64,000 nucleotides of DNA, taken from the NCBI RefSeq assembly GCF_014205295.1, contig NZ_JACHNF010000001.1, forward strand, positions 744,001 through 808,000, read 5' to 3'. Below the pieces are notes generated by a model. It was not told the DNA's origin. It saw only the letters and a program-made list of their open reading frames with translations, and ran no database searches. The DNA comes from Kribbella solani (GTDB lineage: Bacteria; Actinomycetota; Actinomycetes; Propionibacteriales; Kribbellaceae). Both the position numbers and the translations under genes were made by a program. Below, one piece after another: positions 8,302 to 17,640 of the stretch; position 1 is the stretch's first letter, and the number at the start of each line of letters is the position of its first letter.

Positions 8302-8799
8302 ATGTCGATGTGGACCATGCCCGAGCGCCGCGAGCCGCCGATCAACCCGACCGACGAACGGGCGGCGCTCGAAGATCGCCTCGAGTTCCAACGCACGACG
8401 TTGCTGATGAAATGTGGCGGGCTGAAGCCGGAGCAACTGGCACTGAGGTCAGTGCCGCCGTCGCCGTTGTCGCTGCTCGGCCTCGTTCGGCACCTCTCGG
8501 GGGTGGAGGCCTGGTTCCATTCGTACGACGGCCAGCCCGATCATCAGTATTTCTGGGACTACGGCTCGACGGAAAGCCGCGAGGTCGACGTCGCGCGGGC
8601 CGCGGACGACCTGGCCAGCTATCAGGCGAGTGTCGCTCGGTCGCGCGCGGCGGTGGCCGGACGCGGTCTCGACGAGGCCAGCCCCGGCGAGGAGTACACG
8701 CTGCGCTGGATCTACCTGCACATGATCGAAGAGTACGCACGTCACAATGGCCACGCCGATTTCCTCCGCGAACGCATCGACGGCGCCACGGGCGAGTAG
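8302..8799 (+). CDS. DinB-fold DUF664 family protein
   Basis: 165 aa. Four-helix DinB/YfiT-like protein of the DUF664 ('mini-circle protein') group, recognised from TTLLMKCGGLKPEQL, SLLGLVRHLSGVEAWF and the C-terminal YLHMIEEYARHNGHADFLRERIDG. The His residues in RHL and ARHNGHAD are at positions that usually bind a metal. The family is often thought to include mycothiol- or bacillithiol-dependent transferases, which fits an actinobacterium, but no function is proven for this group. Stands alone, 76 bases after the MFS gene. Confidence 0.88.
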   Translation: MSMWTMPERREPPINPTDERAALEDRLEFQRTTLLMKCGGLKPEQLALRSVPPSPLSLLGLVRHLSGVEAWFHSYDGQPDHQYFWDYGSTESREVDVARAADDLASYQASVARSRAAVAGRGLDEASPGEEYTLRWIYLHMIEEYARHNGHADFLRERIDGATGE

Positions 8800-8983
8800 C
8801 TCGCCGACGCCGTCCGGCCGCTCGGCTACCGCCGAACCGTCGGACGCCGGCGCAAGACTGAGGACGTGGGACCGTCTGCCGGCCTTCGCCAGTGCGGTCA
8901 TCAAACCACTTCACCTGGTCCTGAGCTGGGCACAGATGGTGCGCGCGCCGCGGGCATGACCTCTCGATCAGCTCACCGCGGAC

Positions 8984-9802
8984 CTACAACAACTCTTCGC
9001 TTAGCCAGTTGCCGAGGGTCGGTTCTGTGTGGTCGGCGACTCTGGCGACGAACTCGGTCGGCCAGGCGATGCCCGTGCGTTCGCACAACGTACGCGCCAC
9101 GGGGACGAAGTGCTTGGCGCAGTAGTGCTGTACGGCGAGGTTTGATGCCTCGGTTGCTTCGATGGCGGGCATTTTGGCGATCACGGAGTAGTGGTCCTCG
9201 GGCAGCAGCCGCCGCAAGTAGAGCGCGCCACCGCGATCTTCGACCGCCACCAGCTCCTGGAACGCCTGAATCAGCATGGTGCGCAGGAGAGCCGAACCGG
9301 AGGCGCCGACAGCGAAGTCTGATCTGCCGAGGACGATCGGCACCATCGAGAGGACCCGGAAGAACTCAGGCACAAGCTTGCGTACGGTGTCGGGCGACGG
9401 AGCCGTGAGGGGCAGCCGCTCAGGCAATCGCTGGTAGACCCCACTGCGGTCGAAGAGGACCTTGACCGTACTCTGCGAGCGATTCGAGATCGCGGCTTCG
9501 GTCGTCGCCGTGATGTCGTACCGGACCCAGTCGGTGGTGATCTGGTTGAAGAGTTTGGATGTACCGAAGTCGAAGGCCATGTCGTAGCTGAGCGGCGTGA
9601 CCGAGTCGCGAATCGCGGCCCAGCGGGCGGCAACCTCGTCCAGCCTGCCGTCGGTGGCGACGAGCAGGAAGTCCACATCGCTGTAGTCGTCGTCCGCGTC
9701 GCGTCCGATACTGCCTGTCACCAACAAGGCTTCGACGTCCTCGTCGTCAGCGAGTGCGCGCTGGACGAGGTCGATCAGTTCGCGCTGCGCCAAGCCTGGC
9801 AT
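8984..9802 (-). CDS. Nucleotidyltransferase domain protein
   Basis: 272 aa. The N-terminal polymerase-beta-type nucleotidyltransferase motif is clear: VTGSIGRDADDDYSDVDFLL, with the Gly-Ser and Asp-x-Asp metal ligands. The remaining ~200 residues are helical (LLIQAFQELVAVEDRGGALYLRRLL), as in kanamycin/lincosamide nucleotidyltransferase-like proteins. It may transfer a nucleotide to a small molecule or protein; resistance is possible but unsupported. Start set at ATG 9802; a GTG at 9838 would add 12 residues. Confidence 0.8.
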   Translation of the reverse strand: MPGLAQRELIDLVQRALADDEDVEALLVTGSIGRDADDDYSDVDFLLVATDGRLDEVAARWAAIRDSVTPLSYDMAFDFGTSKLFNQITTDWVRYDITATTEAAISNRSQSTVKVLFDRSGVYQRLPERLPLTAPSPDTVRKLVPEFFRVLSMVPIVLGRSDFAVGASGSALLRTMLIQAFQELVAVEDRGGALYLRRLLPEDHYSVIAKMPAIEATEASNLAVQHYCAKHFVPVARTLCERTGIAWPTEFVARVADHTEPTLGNWLSEELL

Positions 9803-9870
9803 CGCTTCACCACACCCTTCACCTGTCGGCCGGCACACACCAGCGACGTAACGCTAACGCAGGCGCCTCG

Positions 9871-11382
9871 TCACCAGGACCGCGCGGCGGGCTTTGACAC
9901 CGACGCCGAAATCCGGAGCTCCCGCTTGAGCAGCTTCCCGGTTGGTCCTTTCGGGAGAGTTTCGACGAGCTGGACCAGGCGCGGGTACTTGTACGCCGCA
10001 ACCTGCGCCTTCAGGTAGTCGCGCAGTTCATCTGCTCGTGCGGTGGCGCCGGGTTTGAGTACGACGGCAGCCGCGACCTCTTCGCCGAGCTCAGGATGGG
10101 GTACGCCGAACACGGCGACCTCGGCGACCGCGGGGTGCTCGTGGAAGACCTCCTCGAGCTCTCTCGGGTAGACGTTGTAGCCGCCGCGGATGATCAGGTC
10201 CTTCTTGCGGTCGACGATGAAGAAGTAGCCGTCGGCATCGACCCGGGCCAGGTCGCCGGTGTGGAACCAGCCGTCCCGGATCGCGGCCGCGGTGGCGTCG
10301 GCACGCCGCCAGTAGCTCTTCATGATGTTGTGGCCGCGCACGACGATCTCGCCGATCTCGCCAGGCCGCGCCTCCGTCCCCTGTTCGTCGACGAGCCGCA
10401 TCTCGACCCCGCTGACCGGTGTCCCGATCGAGCCCGGCTTGCGTACGCGATCCGGGTGGTTGAAGGACACGACCGGCGAGGTCTCCGACAAGCCGTAGCC
10501 CTCAAGGATCATGCAGCCGAACTCCCGCTCGAACCCCCGCAGCACTTCGACCGGCAGCGCCGCGCCACCGGAGACGCACAGGCGCAGTGCGGACACATCG
10601 TGCGTACGGCGACCCGGGTCGTGCAGGAGCGCGGCGTACATCGTCGGCACTCCTTCGAAGATCGTCACGTGATCGCGGTGCAGAACCTTCAGTACCCGGG
10701 CCGGCTCGAAGCGGGGGACCAGGGTGACGGCGGCGCCGACCCGGATCGCGGTGTTGAGCGCGCAGGTGAACCCGAAGACGTGGAACATCGGCAGCCCGCC
10801 GAAGACGACGTCGTCGGCCGTGATCGAGAACAGCGCCTGGGTCACCTCGACGTTGCGGACGAGATTGGCGTGGGTGAGCTCGGCACCTTTCGGCTCGCCG
10901 GTCGTGCCCGAGGTGTACAGGATGACGGCGGTGTCGTGGTCGTCGCGCTCGACCACCTCGCGGGCAGCGGCGGCCGAACTCATCAGCTCGGCGAAGTTCT
11001 CGTCGACGAGCACAAGCTCGGCACCGGCCTGCCGCGCACCGTCCCCGGCCGGTTGTGCGACCTGGTGCCACGCGAACAACGTCTTGCTGCCGGAGTCACG
11101 CAGGTAGTAGGCCACCTCACGTTCCTTGAAGAGCGGATTCATCGGTACGACGATGCAGCCCGCGCGCAGTACGCCATATGCGAGTGCCGCGAACTCGGGA
11201 ACGTTCGGCAGCATCAGACCGATCCTGTCACCGGGGACATGACCGTTGTGCCGGAGCCATCCGGCCACCCGCGCGCAGAGCTCCTCGAGTTCCTCGTACG
11301 TGAGGGCGTGATCGTCGAGCCGAACGGCCGGCCGGGCGGGGTGTGTTCGGGCCGTGTACGTGAGGTTGTGCGCGAGATTCAC
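9871..11382 (-). CDS. AMP-forming acyl-CoA ligase (class I adenylate-forming enzyme)
   Basis: 503 aa. Adenylates a carboxylic acid and transfers it to CoA. Motifs: phosphate loop YTSGTTGEPKGAE at residues 156-168, GYGLSETSPVV, the YFFIVDRKKDLIIRGG hinge, and the C-terminal catalytic lysine in LPKGPTGKLLKREL. GTG start chosen because a strong GGAGG lies 7 bases upstream; the longer frame to 11442 has none. The gene follows an amidase and an MFS transporter on the same strand, so it probably activates the acid released by the amidase. Confidence 0.92.
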   Translation of the reverse strand: MNLAHNLTYTARTHPARPAVRLDDHALTYEELEELCARVAGWLRHNGHVPGDRIGLMLPNVPEFAALAYGVLRAGCIVVPMNPLFKEREVAYYLRDSGSKTLFAWHQVAQPAGDGARQAGAELVLVDENFAELMSSAAAAREVVERDDHDTAVILYTSGTTGEPKGAELTHANLVRNVEVTQALFSITADDVVFGGLPMFHVFGFTCALNTAIRVGAAVTLVPRFEPARVLKVLHRDHVTIFEGVPTMYAALLHDPGRRTHDVSALRLCVSGGAALPVEVLRGFEREFGCMILEGYGLSETSPVVSFNHPDRVRKPGSIGTPVSGVEMRLVDEQGTEARPGEIGEIVVRGHNIMKSYWRRADATAAAIRDGWFHTGDLARVDADGYFFIVDRKKDLIIRGGYNVYPRELEEVFHEHPAVAEVAVFGVPHPELGEEVAAAVVLKPGATARADELRDYLKAQVAAYKYPRLVQLVETLPKGPTGKLLKRELRISASVSKPAARSW

Positions 11383-11429
11383 GAGTCCCTCCGTTCCTGT
11401 TGTGTCGATGCATGGGTGCGGCCGCGAGG

Positions 11430-12857
11430 TCAGTCCCACCATTGGGGTGGGTGTCGCGTCTGCCAGCCGATCGTGTCCTCGAGTTGGGCGGCCACGCTGA
11501 GTAGGAGCTGGTCGCTGCCGTGGTCGGCGCCGGTGAGCTGGACACCGATCGGCAGACCGTCCGGCGTCAGGTGGCTCGGCAGCGACACGGCCGGTAGGCC
11601 GCTGGTGTTCTGCAACGGCGTGTACGCCGACCAGCGCAGCATGCGCATCGCGGGCGCCTCGGAGCCGCCCGCGTGGAAGTGTCCGAGCGGTACCGCCGGG
11701 CCGCTCGATACCGGTGTGAGCGCCAGGTCGTACGGGGTGAGTCCCGCGATCAGTCTGGTAGAGAGCGACGCCAGCGTCGCCGTGGACCGGACGAAGCCGG
11801 CGGCCGTGAGCCGGTCGCCCCGCTCGCGCATCCAGCGGGTGTCCGCTTGCAACGCAGCCGCGGCGGACGAGGGCATCCCGGCGAGCATGCTCGAGACGAC
11901 ACCGGCGATGTAGTCGAACAGCGAGTCCGCGCCGGCGGCGTCCCAGGGCGCCGGGTTGGTCAGCTCGACGATCTCGTGGCCGAGTTCTTCGAGCAGCGCC
12001 GCGACGCGCGCGACCGCTCGTACGGTCTCGGGGTGCGGTTCGTCGAGGCCGCTGTCCGTCCAGACGGCGATCCGCAGCGGTCCGCGCGGCGGCCTTCCTG
12101 TTGCCGCGAGCAACGATTGCCCGGTACGCACCTCGTACAGGCCGGCCGGGCGCCTGACCGTCATGGCGTCCAGCAGGAGTGCCGCGTCGGCGACCGTTCG
12201 GGCGAGCGGTCCGTCGGTGGTGAAGGCGAAGAAGGAAGGATTGGGCGCCGAGCTCACGACCCCTCGGCTGGGTTTGATGCCGACGAGTCCGCAGACGGCG
12301 GCCGGCGTCCGGACGGAACCTGCGCCGTCGCTACCGTGACCGACTGGCACGAGACCGGCCGCGACCGCGCTCGCCGCGCCGCCGCTCGACCCGCTTGCGG
12401 ACCGGCCGGGGGCATACGGCGTGACGGCGGCGCGTCCCACGACCGCGGAGGCGGTGTAGCAGGGGATGCCGAACTCCGGCGCGTGCGTCGTCCCGAGGGT
12501 CACCGTGCCCGCCGCGCGGATCGAACCGACCGCCGCCGCGTCGACCTCGGCCGTGTACGCCGGGATCGCCGTACTCCCGTTGGTGACCGGAACGCCCGCG
12601 ATCGGCTGCAGGTCCTTGAAAGCGATCGGCAGACCGAGCAACGGCCGATCCGGTTGCGGGCCCTCGGCAAGTAACCGGTCCGCCGCGGCAGCCTCCTTGA
12701 GTGCGAGCTCCGGCGATGTCACCACGAAGGCGCCGAGCGGACCGCCGAGACGATCGATGCGTTCGAGGTAGTGCGCGGTGAGCTCGACCGCGCTGATCGT
12801 ACGACCAGCGAGCGCCGCGCATTGCTCGACGGCGGTCAGCTCGTGCGGAGCGGTCAT
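11430..12857 (-). CDS. Amidase (amidase signature family)
   Basis: 475 aa. The Ser-cisSer-Lys triad is present: Lys81 in IAFKDLQPIAGVP, the GSSGG serines at 157-158, and Ser181 in GSDGAGSVRTPAA. Hydrolyses an aliphatic or aryl amide to acid and ammonia. No signal peptide, so cytoplasmic. Its ATG overlaps the MFS stop (ATGA), so uptake and hydrolysis are translationally coupled. The C-terminal LPAVSLP...GLPIGVQLTG is the usual family ending. The substrate is unknown. Confidence 0.92.
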   Translation of the reverse strand: MTAPHELTAVEQCAALAGRTISAVELTAHYLERIDRLGGPLGAFVVTSPELALKEAAAADRLLAEGPQPDRPLLGLPIAFKDLQPIAGVPVTNGSTAIPAYTAEVDAAAVGSIRAAGTVTLGTTHAPEFGIPCYTASAVVGRAAVTPYAPGRSASGSSGGAASAVAAGLVPVGHGSDGAGSVRTPAAVCGLVGIKPSRGVVSSAPNPSFFAFTTDGPLARTVADAALLLDAMTVRRPAGLYEVRTGQSLLAATGRPPRGPLRIAVWTDSGLDEPHPETVRAVARVAALLEELGHEIVELTNPAPWDAAGADSLFDYIAGVVSSMLAGMPSSAAAALQADTRWMRERGDRLTAAGFVRSTATLASLSTRLIAGLTPYDLALTPVSSGPAVPLGHFHAGGSEAPAMRMLRWSAYTPLQNTSGLPAVSLPSHLTPDGLPIGVQLTGADHGSDQLLLSVAAQLEDTIGWQTRHPPQWWD

Positions 12858-14134
12858 CGGACGCCGCGGATCGGCTGGATCGCGAGCGCCCCGAGCAGGC
12901 TGAAGACGGCCGCGCCGATGAACAAGGCGGTGTAGTTGCCGCCGGAGCCGGTGCCGATGGCGAGGAAGATCGGGGCGATCGCCGGTGCCACCAGCTGCGG
13001 GACCGCGTTGGCGATGTTGAAGACGCCCAGGTCCTTGGCGGCGGTCGCGCCGCCGTCCGGCAGGACCTGTGCCACCAGGGCGAGGTCGACGGCCAGATAC
13101 GCACCGAGCGCGAGGCCGCCGATGACCATGCCGATGAGGAAGGCGCCGAAGGTTCCGGCTGTCGCGACGACGATCATCGCCATGCCGTAAACGCCCGCCG
13201 AGCCCAGTACGAAGGCCTTGCGGCGACGAAGGCGGTCGGACAGCCATCCGCAACCGATCGAGCTGACGACGACGGTCGCGGTGAGTACGAGCGTGGACTG
13301 CAGTACGAGCGTCGGGATCCGCACTGTCTCGACGCCGAGCTGATCGGACAGGTAGTAGACCTGATACGTCTGCAGGATCGCGAAGCCGGTGATCATCAGG
13401 AACCGGCCGAGCCAGGCCCAGGCGAAGCCTCGGTGCTGGATCGGATTCACCCAGAAGCTACGGAAGAAGGCGCCTATGTCGTAGCGTCCGCGGTCCGCCG
13501 GGTCGAGGCGACGGTCGCGCACCGCGGCGGCCAGCACGATCACCGCGGCGGCTGCCAGTGCGCCCGGGACGAGGAACATCAGGGCGATCGAGGTGCCGAC
13601 CGACTGCACGAGGAAGACACCGGTGACCACGCCGAGCGCCTGGCACATGCCGACGAGTCCGGAGACCTTGCCACGCTGGAAGTCGGGGACCTGGTCGATC
13701 AGGAGGGCGGCGAGCGCCGCATTGAGAGCGCTGAACCCGATCTGGGTCACGCACCAGCCGACCAGCAGCACCGGAATCGACGCCGCGGTCGCGAGCACGC
13801 AAAGCCCGGCGAGACCGACTGCCAGACCGCCGACCAGCCAGGGCCGCCGCATACCCCAGCGAGAGGTGGTCCGGTCGCTGAGCTGACCGAAGAACGGACC
13901 GGACAGGAGAGCGACGATCGCGGCGACCCCGAGTACCAGCGACAGGCCGGCCGCCGCGTTGTCCGGATCGATCTGCTTGATCCGGATCGCAAGGGTCACC
14001 GAGACCGGGGTGAGGGTCGCGACGGCGACCCCGAACAGAGCGGTCACGAAGGCAGCGATGAAGCCGCCGCTCGCCGCCGGGGGATTCGTGGCCTGGGCGG
14101 GAGCCGTCGCCGTCATGATCCGGTCGTCAGTCAT
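12854..14134 (-). CDS. Major facilitator superfamily transporter
   Basis: 426 aa, about twelve membrane helices. The loop FFGQLSDRTTSRWGMRRPW matches MFS/GPH-type transporters, with GWLSDRLRRRKAF in the second half. ATG 14134 chosen: AGGAGGAGG sits 8-16 bases upstream, whereas the longer frame runs into the promoter. First gene of an MFS-amidase-CoA ligase operon, divergent from a TetR gene; probable importer for the amide substrate. Confidence 0.9.
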   Translation of the reverse strand: MTDDRIMTATAPAQATNPPAASGGFIAAFVTALFGVAVATLTPVSVTLAIRIKQIDPDNAAAGLSLVLGVAAIVALLSGPFFGQLSDRTTSRWGMRRPWLVGGLAVGLAGLCVLATAASIPVLLVGWCVTQIGFSALNAALAALLIDQVPDFQRGKVSGLVGMCQALGVVTGVFLVQSVGTSIALMFLVPGALAAAAVIVLAAAVRDRRLDPADRGRYDIGAFFRSFWVNPIQHRGFAWAWLGRFLMITGFAILQTYQVYYLSDQLGVETVRIPTLVLQSTLVLTATVVVSSIGCGWLSDRLRRRKAFVLGSAGVYGMAMIVVATAGTFGAFLIGMVIGGLALGAYLAVDLALVAQVLPDGGATAAKDLGVFNIANAVPQLVAPAIAPIFLAIGTGSGGNYTALFIGAAVFSLLGALAIQPIRGVR

Positions 14135-14180
14135 CTCTGAACCTCCTCCTGCGGTGCTGCTCGGGGTGGTGCGAACGGAC

Positions 14181-14200
14181 CTTACTAACAACTCAGTAAG
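14181..14200. promoter_or_regulatory. Palindromic operator for the divergent TetR regulator
   Basis: CTTACT-N8-AGTAAG is a perfect 6+6 inverted repeat centred between the MFS (start 14134) and TetR (start 14252) genes. The TTACT/AGTAA arms are typical of TetR-family operators in actinobacteria. Placement would allow one site to control both directions. Confidence 0.65.
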
Positions 14201-14251
14201 TTTGCTAGAGCGAAACTGACAGACCACTCAGGTTGCTTGTACGATCGGCCC

Positions 14252-14884
14252 GTGACCCCGAAACCCGCACCGGCGAACCATCGACAGGTCTCGCCGTCGC
14301 CGCGCGGCGAGCGGCGCCGCGAGCAGATCGTGACGGCGGCCCTGGCCCTGTTCGCGAGCAGCGGCTACCGCGGGACCGGGATGACCGAGGTCGCCGCGCA
14401 GGTCGGGATCACCGAGCCGGGGGTGCTGTACCACTTCGGCACCAAGGTGGGTCTCCTGCGCGCCGTCGTCGAGCAGCGCGCGACGATCAGCCGGGCGTTC
14501 GCCCGCGACGCCGCCGAGCTGGGCGGACTGGCGGGTATCCGCGAGCTGATCCCTCTTGCGGAGCGCAGCATCGGCGAGCCCGACCTGATCAAGCTCTTCT
14601 CCGTGTTGCTGGCAGAGAACTTCGAGGCCGACGGTCCCGCGCACGACTTCTTCGTCGAGCACTACCGGGCCCTTCGGGTGAGCGTCGTGGAACTCATCGA
14701 GGCCGGTCAGCGTCGCGGCGAGGTCCGTGCCGGCATCGATCCGGCCCTGAAAGCCGTCGAGATCCTCGGTGCCCTCGACGGGATGGCCAGCCAGTGGTTG
14801 CTCGACCCGGAGGCCATCGACTTCGTCGCTTGCATCGAGGCGTACGTCGCGACGCTCGAGCGCGACCTGGCCGCAACCAGCTGA
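14252..14884 (+). CDS. TetR/AcrR family transcriptional regulator
   Basis: 210 aa. The N-terminal helix-turn-helix is clear (REQIVTAALALFASSGYRGTGMTEVAAQVGITEPGVLYHFGTK, read in pieces), followed by a divergent all-helical ligand domain. GTG 14252 preferred over an upstream TTG at 14237. Transcribed away from the MFS-amidase-ligase operon with a palindrome between, so it is the probable local repressor, with the amide, acid or acyl-CoA as candidate inducers. It ends one base before the convergent LacI gene. Confidence 0.9.
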   Translation: MTPKPAPANHRQVSPSPRGERRREQIVTAALALFASSGYRGTGMTEVAAQVGITEPGVLYHFGTKVGLLRAVVEQRATISRAFARDAAELGGLAGIRELIPLAERSIGEPDLIKLFSVLLAENFEADGPAHDFFVEHYRALRVSVVELIEAGQRRGEVRAGIDPALKAVEILGALDGMASQWLLDPEAIDFVACIEAYVATLERDLAATS

Positions 14885-14885
14885 C

Positions 14886-15905
14886 TCAGATCGTGTCCCT
14901 GGCCACGAGCCGGGTGACGTGTGGCCCCGGCCGGCGGAGCGCCGGCTTGCCGTCGAGCTGCCGGATCAGGACGGACGCGGCATGCCGGGCCTGCGCCTGG
15001 GAGTCGATGGCGATGGTGGTCAAGGGCGGTTGGGCGAGTCGCGCGGTCGGGATGTCGTACACGCCGATGACGGCGAGATCGCCGGGCGCGGCGAGCCCCC
15101 GGTCCCGAAGGGCGGCGAGCATTGTCAGTGCGGTCGGGTCGTCGTACGCGCACAGGCCGGTGACCGGTCGGCGCGCGGCGCGCCAACCGTCGATGATGGC
15201 GGCCGCTCCCTCGACCTCGGTGGGGATGGCGCTGATCACGGGTCGCGGCAGGCCCAGGTCGGCGCAGGCGCGCAGGACGCCGTCGCGCCGGAGCTCGATC
15301 TCGGAGCGCAGGCGGTCGTCCTCGGGCATCCCGTAGGCGAGCTGGCGGTGTCCTGCCGCGGCCAGCGCTTCCACCTGCTGCCGGCAGATGTCGTCCTGCA
15401 CGTTGTGTACCCACCGGGAGAGCGCGTCCCCGGCGGTGAACGTGGAGTGTACGAGCTGCACGCCGGCGTCATGCATGGACCGGACCTCGTCAACGTCGAG
15501 ATGCTGGGCCAGAACCGCGACCGGCGAGAGCGCGGACCAGATCGCGGTCACCGGCCGCAGGTCGCGCGACCAGGGGTGGATCACCAACGTGAGCCCGGCC
15601 TCGGCCAGCGCGGCGGACAGGTGCTCGAGCATGTCGCCGAACTGGGTGTTGAGCCGCAGATGCGGCGGTAGCAGGTACAGAACGACATCGCTGCGGCCCC
15701 GGCTGAGGGTCCGGGCGGCGGCCGAGGGCGCGTACCCCAATCGCGCGGCTGCTTCCCGGACCCGGTCGCGGGTGGCCGCCGGGATCTTCTGGTGCGGAGT
15801 GTCGTTCAGCACGTAACTCACCGTTGCCCGTGACACGCCCGCCGCTCGGGCGACATCGGCGGCCGTCACCCGCTGACCGGACCGATCGGCCACCTCGTTG
15901 CCCAC
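14886..15905 (-). CDS. LacI family transcriptional regulator
   Basis: 339 aa. LacI headpiece at residues ~13-60 (TAADVARAAGVSRATVSYVLND, then LGYAPSAAARTLSRGRS), followed by a periplasmic-binding-protein-like sensor domain. GTG start with GGAG 8 bases upstream. Divergent from the peptide-type ABC importer and rhamnosidase genes; expected to repress them until a sugar or glycoside ligand binds. Three direct repeats in the intergenic region are candidate binding sites. Confidence 0.92.
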   Translation of the reverse strand: MGNEVADRSGQRVTAADVARAAGVSRATVSYVLNDTPHQKIPAATRDRVREAAARLGYAPSAAARTLSRGRSDVVLYLLPPHLRLNTQFGDMLEHLSAALAEAGLTLVIHPWSRDLRPVTAIWSALSPVAVLAQHLDVDEVRSMHDAGVQLVHSTFTAGDALSRWVHNVQDDICRQQVEALAAAGHRQLAYGMPEDDRLRSEIELRRDGVLRACADLGLPRPVISAIPTEVEGAAAIIDGWRAARRPVTGLCAYDDPTALTMLAALRDRGLAAPGDLAVIGVYDIPTARLAQPPLTTIAIDSQAQARHAASVLIRQLDGKPALRRPGPHVTRLVARDTI

Positions 15906-15960
15906 GTAACTCTCCTCAGGGGTTGTGCCGTCCTCAACTGGGACCTAGCCTAGCCGACGC

Positions 15961-15993
15961 GCGTAAGTGAAGCGCGTAAGTGATCCGCGTAAG
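15961..15993. promoter_or_regulatory. Three 13-bp-spaced direct repeats (candidate LacI sites)
   Basis: GCGTAAG occurs at 15961, 15974 and 15987, the first two extended to GCGTAAGTGA. They lie between the LacI start (15905) and the solute-binding protein start (16049). Exact 13-bp spacing suggests cooperative regulator binding. Confidence 0.5.
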
Positions 15994-16048
15994 CAAACTT
16001 CTGCCGACTCGCTCCGGCGGTCCGGCCGCGTTCCACCCAGGAGGTCCC

Positions 16049-17617
16049 GTGTTCGTCTCATCCCACCCGCCGGTGCTCGGCCGGCTTCGGCGTACCCGCG
16101 CGGGGGCCGTCATCGCGGCGCTCCTGCTGATGGCGACGGTCGCCTGCTCGGCCACTCCGGCCGGCGTCGCGGCGAAGCCCGACACACTCAGCGTGGGGTT
16201 GCCGGCGTCGTCGATGCCGCAGGACTTCAACGTCGCGAAGACCGTCTCGAGCATCTTCTTCTTCGCGCTGGCCTACGAGCCGCTCATCCACCTCGACGAC
16301 GACGGAACCTTCGGGCCCGCGCTGGCCAAGAGCTTCGGCTACGTGGGGCCGGGCAACAAGAAGTTCCAGCTCGAGTTGCGGGCCGAGGCGAAGTTCTCCG
16401 ACGGTACGCCGGTGACCGCGGCGGCGGTCAAGAAGTGGATCACCTACTACGCCAAGAACGGCCCGTTCGCGTCGCAGTTCGACCTCGCGTCGATCGACAC
16501 CGAGGGTACGACCAAGGTCGTCCTGAACCTGAAGACGCCCAACCCCAGCGTGCCCTGGAACCTCGCGCAGACGAACGGATGGGGGTTCATCGCGAGCCCC
16601 GCCGCGGTCGACGACCCGGCGCGGCTGAGCAAGGCGACCTTCGGGGCCGGGCCGTACAAGCTCGACCCGGCGCAGTCGCAGGCCGGCAGCCAGTTGACCT
16701 TCGTGCCGAACGAGAACTACTACGACAAGTCCAAAGCCCGGTTCAAGAAGGTCGTACTCAAGCAGATCAGCAACGCGTCGTCGATGATCCAGTCCCTGAG
16801 TGCCGGACAGATCGACATCGGCCAGGGCGACTACAGCATCCTCGACGCCGCCACCCAGGCGGGCTTCGCCACTACCGGTGGCACGCTGTCCTGGGACGCG
16901 CTGCGCTTCAGCAACTCGCCGGACCGCCCGTGGGGCAAGTTGCAGGTCAGGCAGGCGGTCAACTACGCCATCGACCGCGCGAGTCTGACCAAGGCGCTCA
17001 TCGGCGGAAAGGGCGAGGCCACCTCGACCTGGATGCCGGCCGACGGCTACGTCAAGGAAGCGAAGGATCGCTATCCCTACGACCCGGAGAAGGCCAGGCA
17101 ACTGCTCAAGGAGGCCGGCTACGCGAACGGCGTGACCCTGACGATCGTCGACATTCCCGGCGTACTGACGGACGGTACGCCCGCCGACGCGCTCGTCCAG
17201 GCGATCGCGCAGCAATTGCAGAAGGTTGGTGTCACCCTCAAGATCACGACCGTCCAGCCGGCCCAGTACTTCACCGAGCTCCGGAGCGGGAAGTACGACG
17301 GGTACGTCGCGAACTTCGGCATCAACTCGTACGGCACGTATGTCCCGATCTTCATCACCTCGCCCGCCGCGGGGAAGGGCACCACTGATGACGTGACGTT
17401 GAAGAAGCTCACCGCGCGGTACCTGTCGGCGGAACACCCGGAAGCGGTCGCGCAGGAGGTCAGCCGGTACGTGACGGAGCAGGCGTTGTACGTGCCGGTG
17501 TACGCGCCGAAGTCCTACATGGTCTTCAAGAAGGATCTGAAGGGCGTCGCGTTCCCGACCCTGCCCAACGGTCTGACATACGGCGCCCAGCCGGACCCGA
17601 CCCAGTGGCAGTACTGA
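16049..17617 (+). CDS. Peptide/oligosaccharide ABC transporter solute-binding lipoprotein (family 5)
   Basis: 522 aa DppA/OppA-like (SBP_bac_5). Lipoprotein signal: Arg-rich n-region, hydrophobic GAVIAALLLMATVAC and lipobox cysteine followed by SATPAG. Family features include YEPLIHLDDDGTFGPALAKSF, FSDGTPVTAAAVKKW and the QVRQAVNYAIDRASL block. GTG start at 16049 chosen for an AGGAGG 5 bases upstream. First gene of the importer operon. Given the downstream rhamnosidase, I infer a glycoside or oligosaccharide ligand, although the family also binds peptides. Confidence 0.92.
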   Translation: MFVSSHPPVLGRLRRTRAGAVIAALLLMATVACSATPAGVAAKPDTLSVGLPASSMPQDFNVAKTVSSIFFFALAYEPLIHLDDDGTFGPALAKSFGYVGPGNKKFQLELRAEAKFSDGTPVTAAAVKKWITYYAKNGPFASQFDLASIDTEGTTKVVLNLKTPNPSVPWNLAQTNGWGFIASPAAVDDPARLSKATFGAGPYKLDPAQSQAGSQLTFVPNENYYDKSKARFKKVVLKQISNASSMIQSLSAGQIDIGQGDYSILDAATQAGFATTGGTLSWDALRFSNSPDRPWGKLQVRQAVNYAIDRASLTKALIGGKGEATSTWMPADGYVKEAKDRYPYDPEKARQLLKEAGYANGVTLTIVDIPGVLTDGTPADALVQAIAQQLQKVGVTLKITTVQPAQYFTELRSGKYDGYVANFGINSYGTYVPIFITSPAAGKGTTDDVTLKKLTARYLSAEHPEAVAQEVSRYVTEQALYVPVYAPKSYMVFKKDLKGVAFPTLPNGLTYGAQPDPTQWQY

Positions 17618-17640
17618 ACCGGATCCGATGGAGGAACAGC

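Noticed and set aside
12858..13253. Upstream extension of the amidase frame
   Set aside because: Lies inside the MFS gene in another frame; Arg/Pro-rich with no similarity, and ATG 12857 is coupled to the MFS stop.
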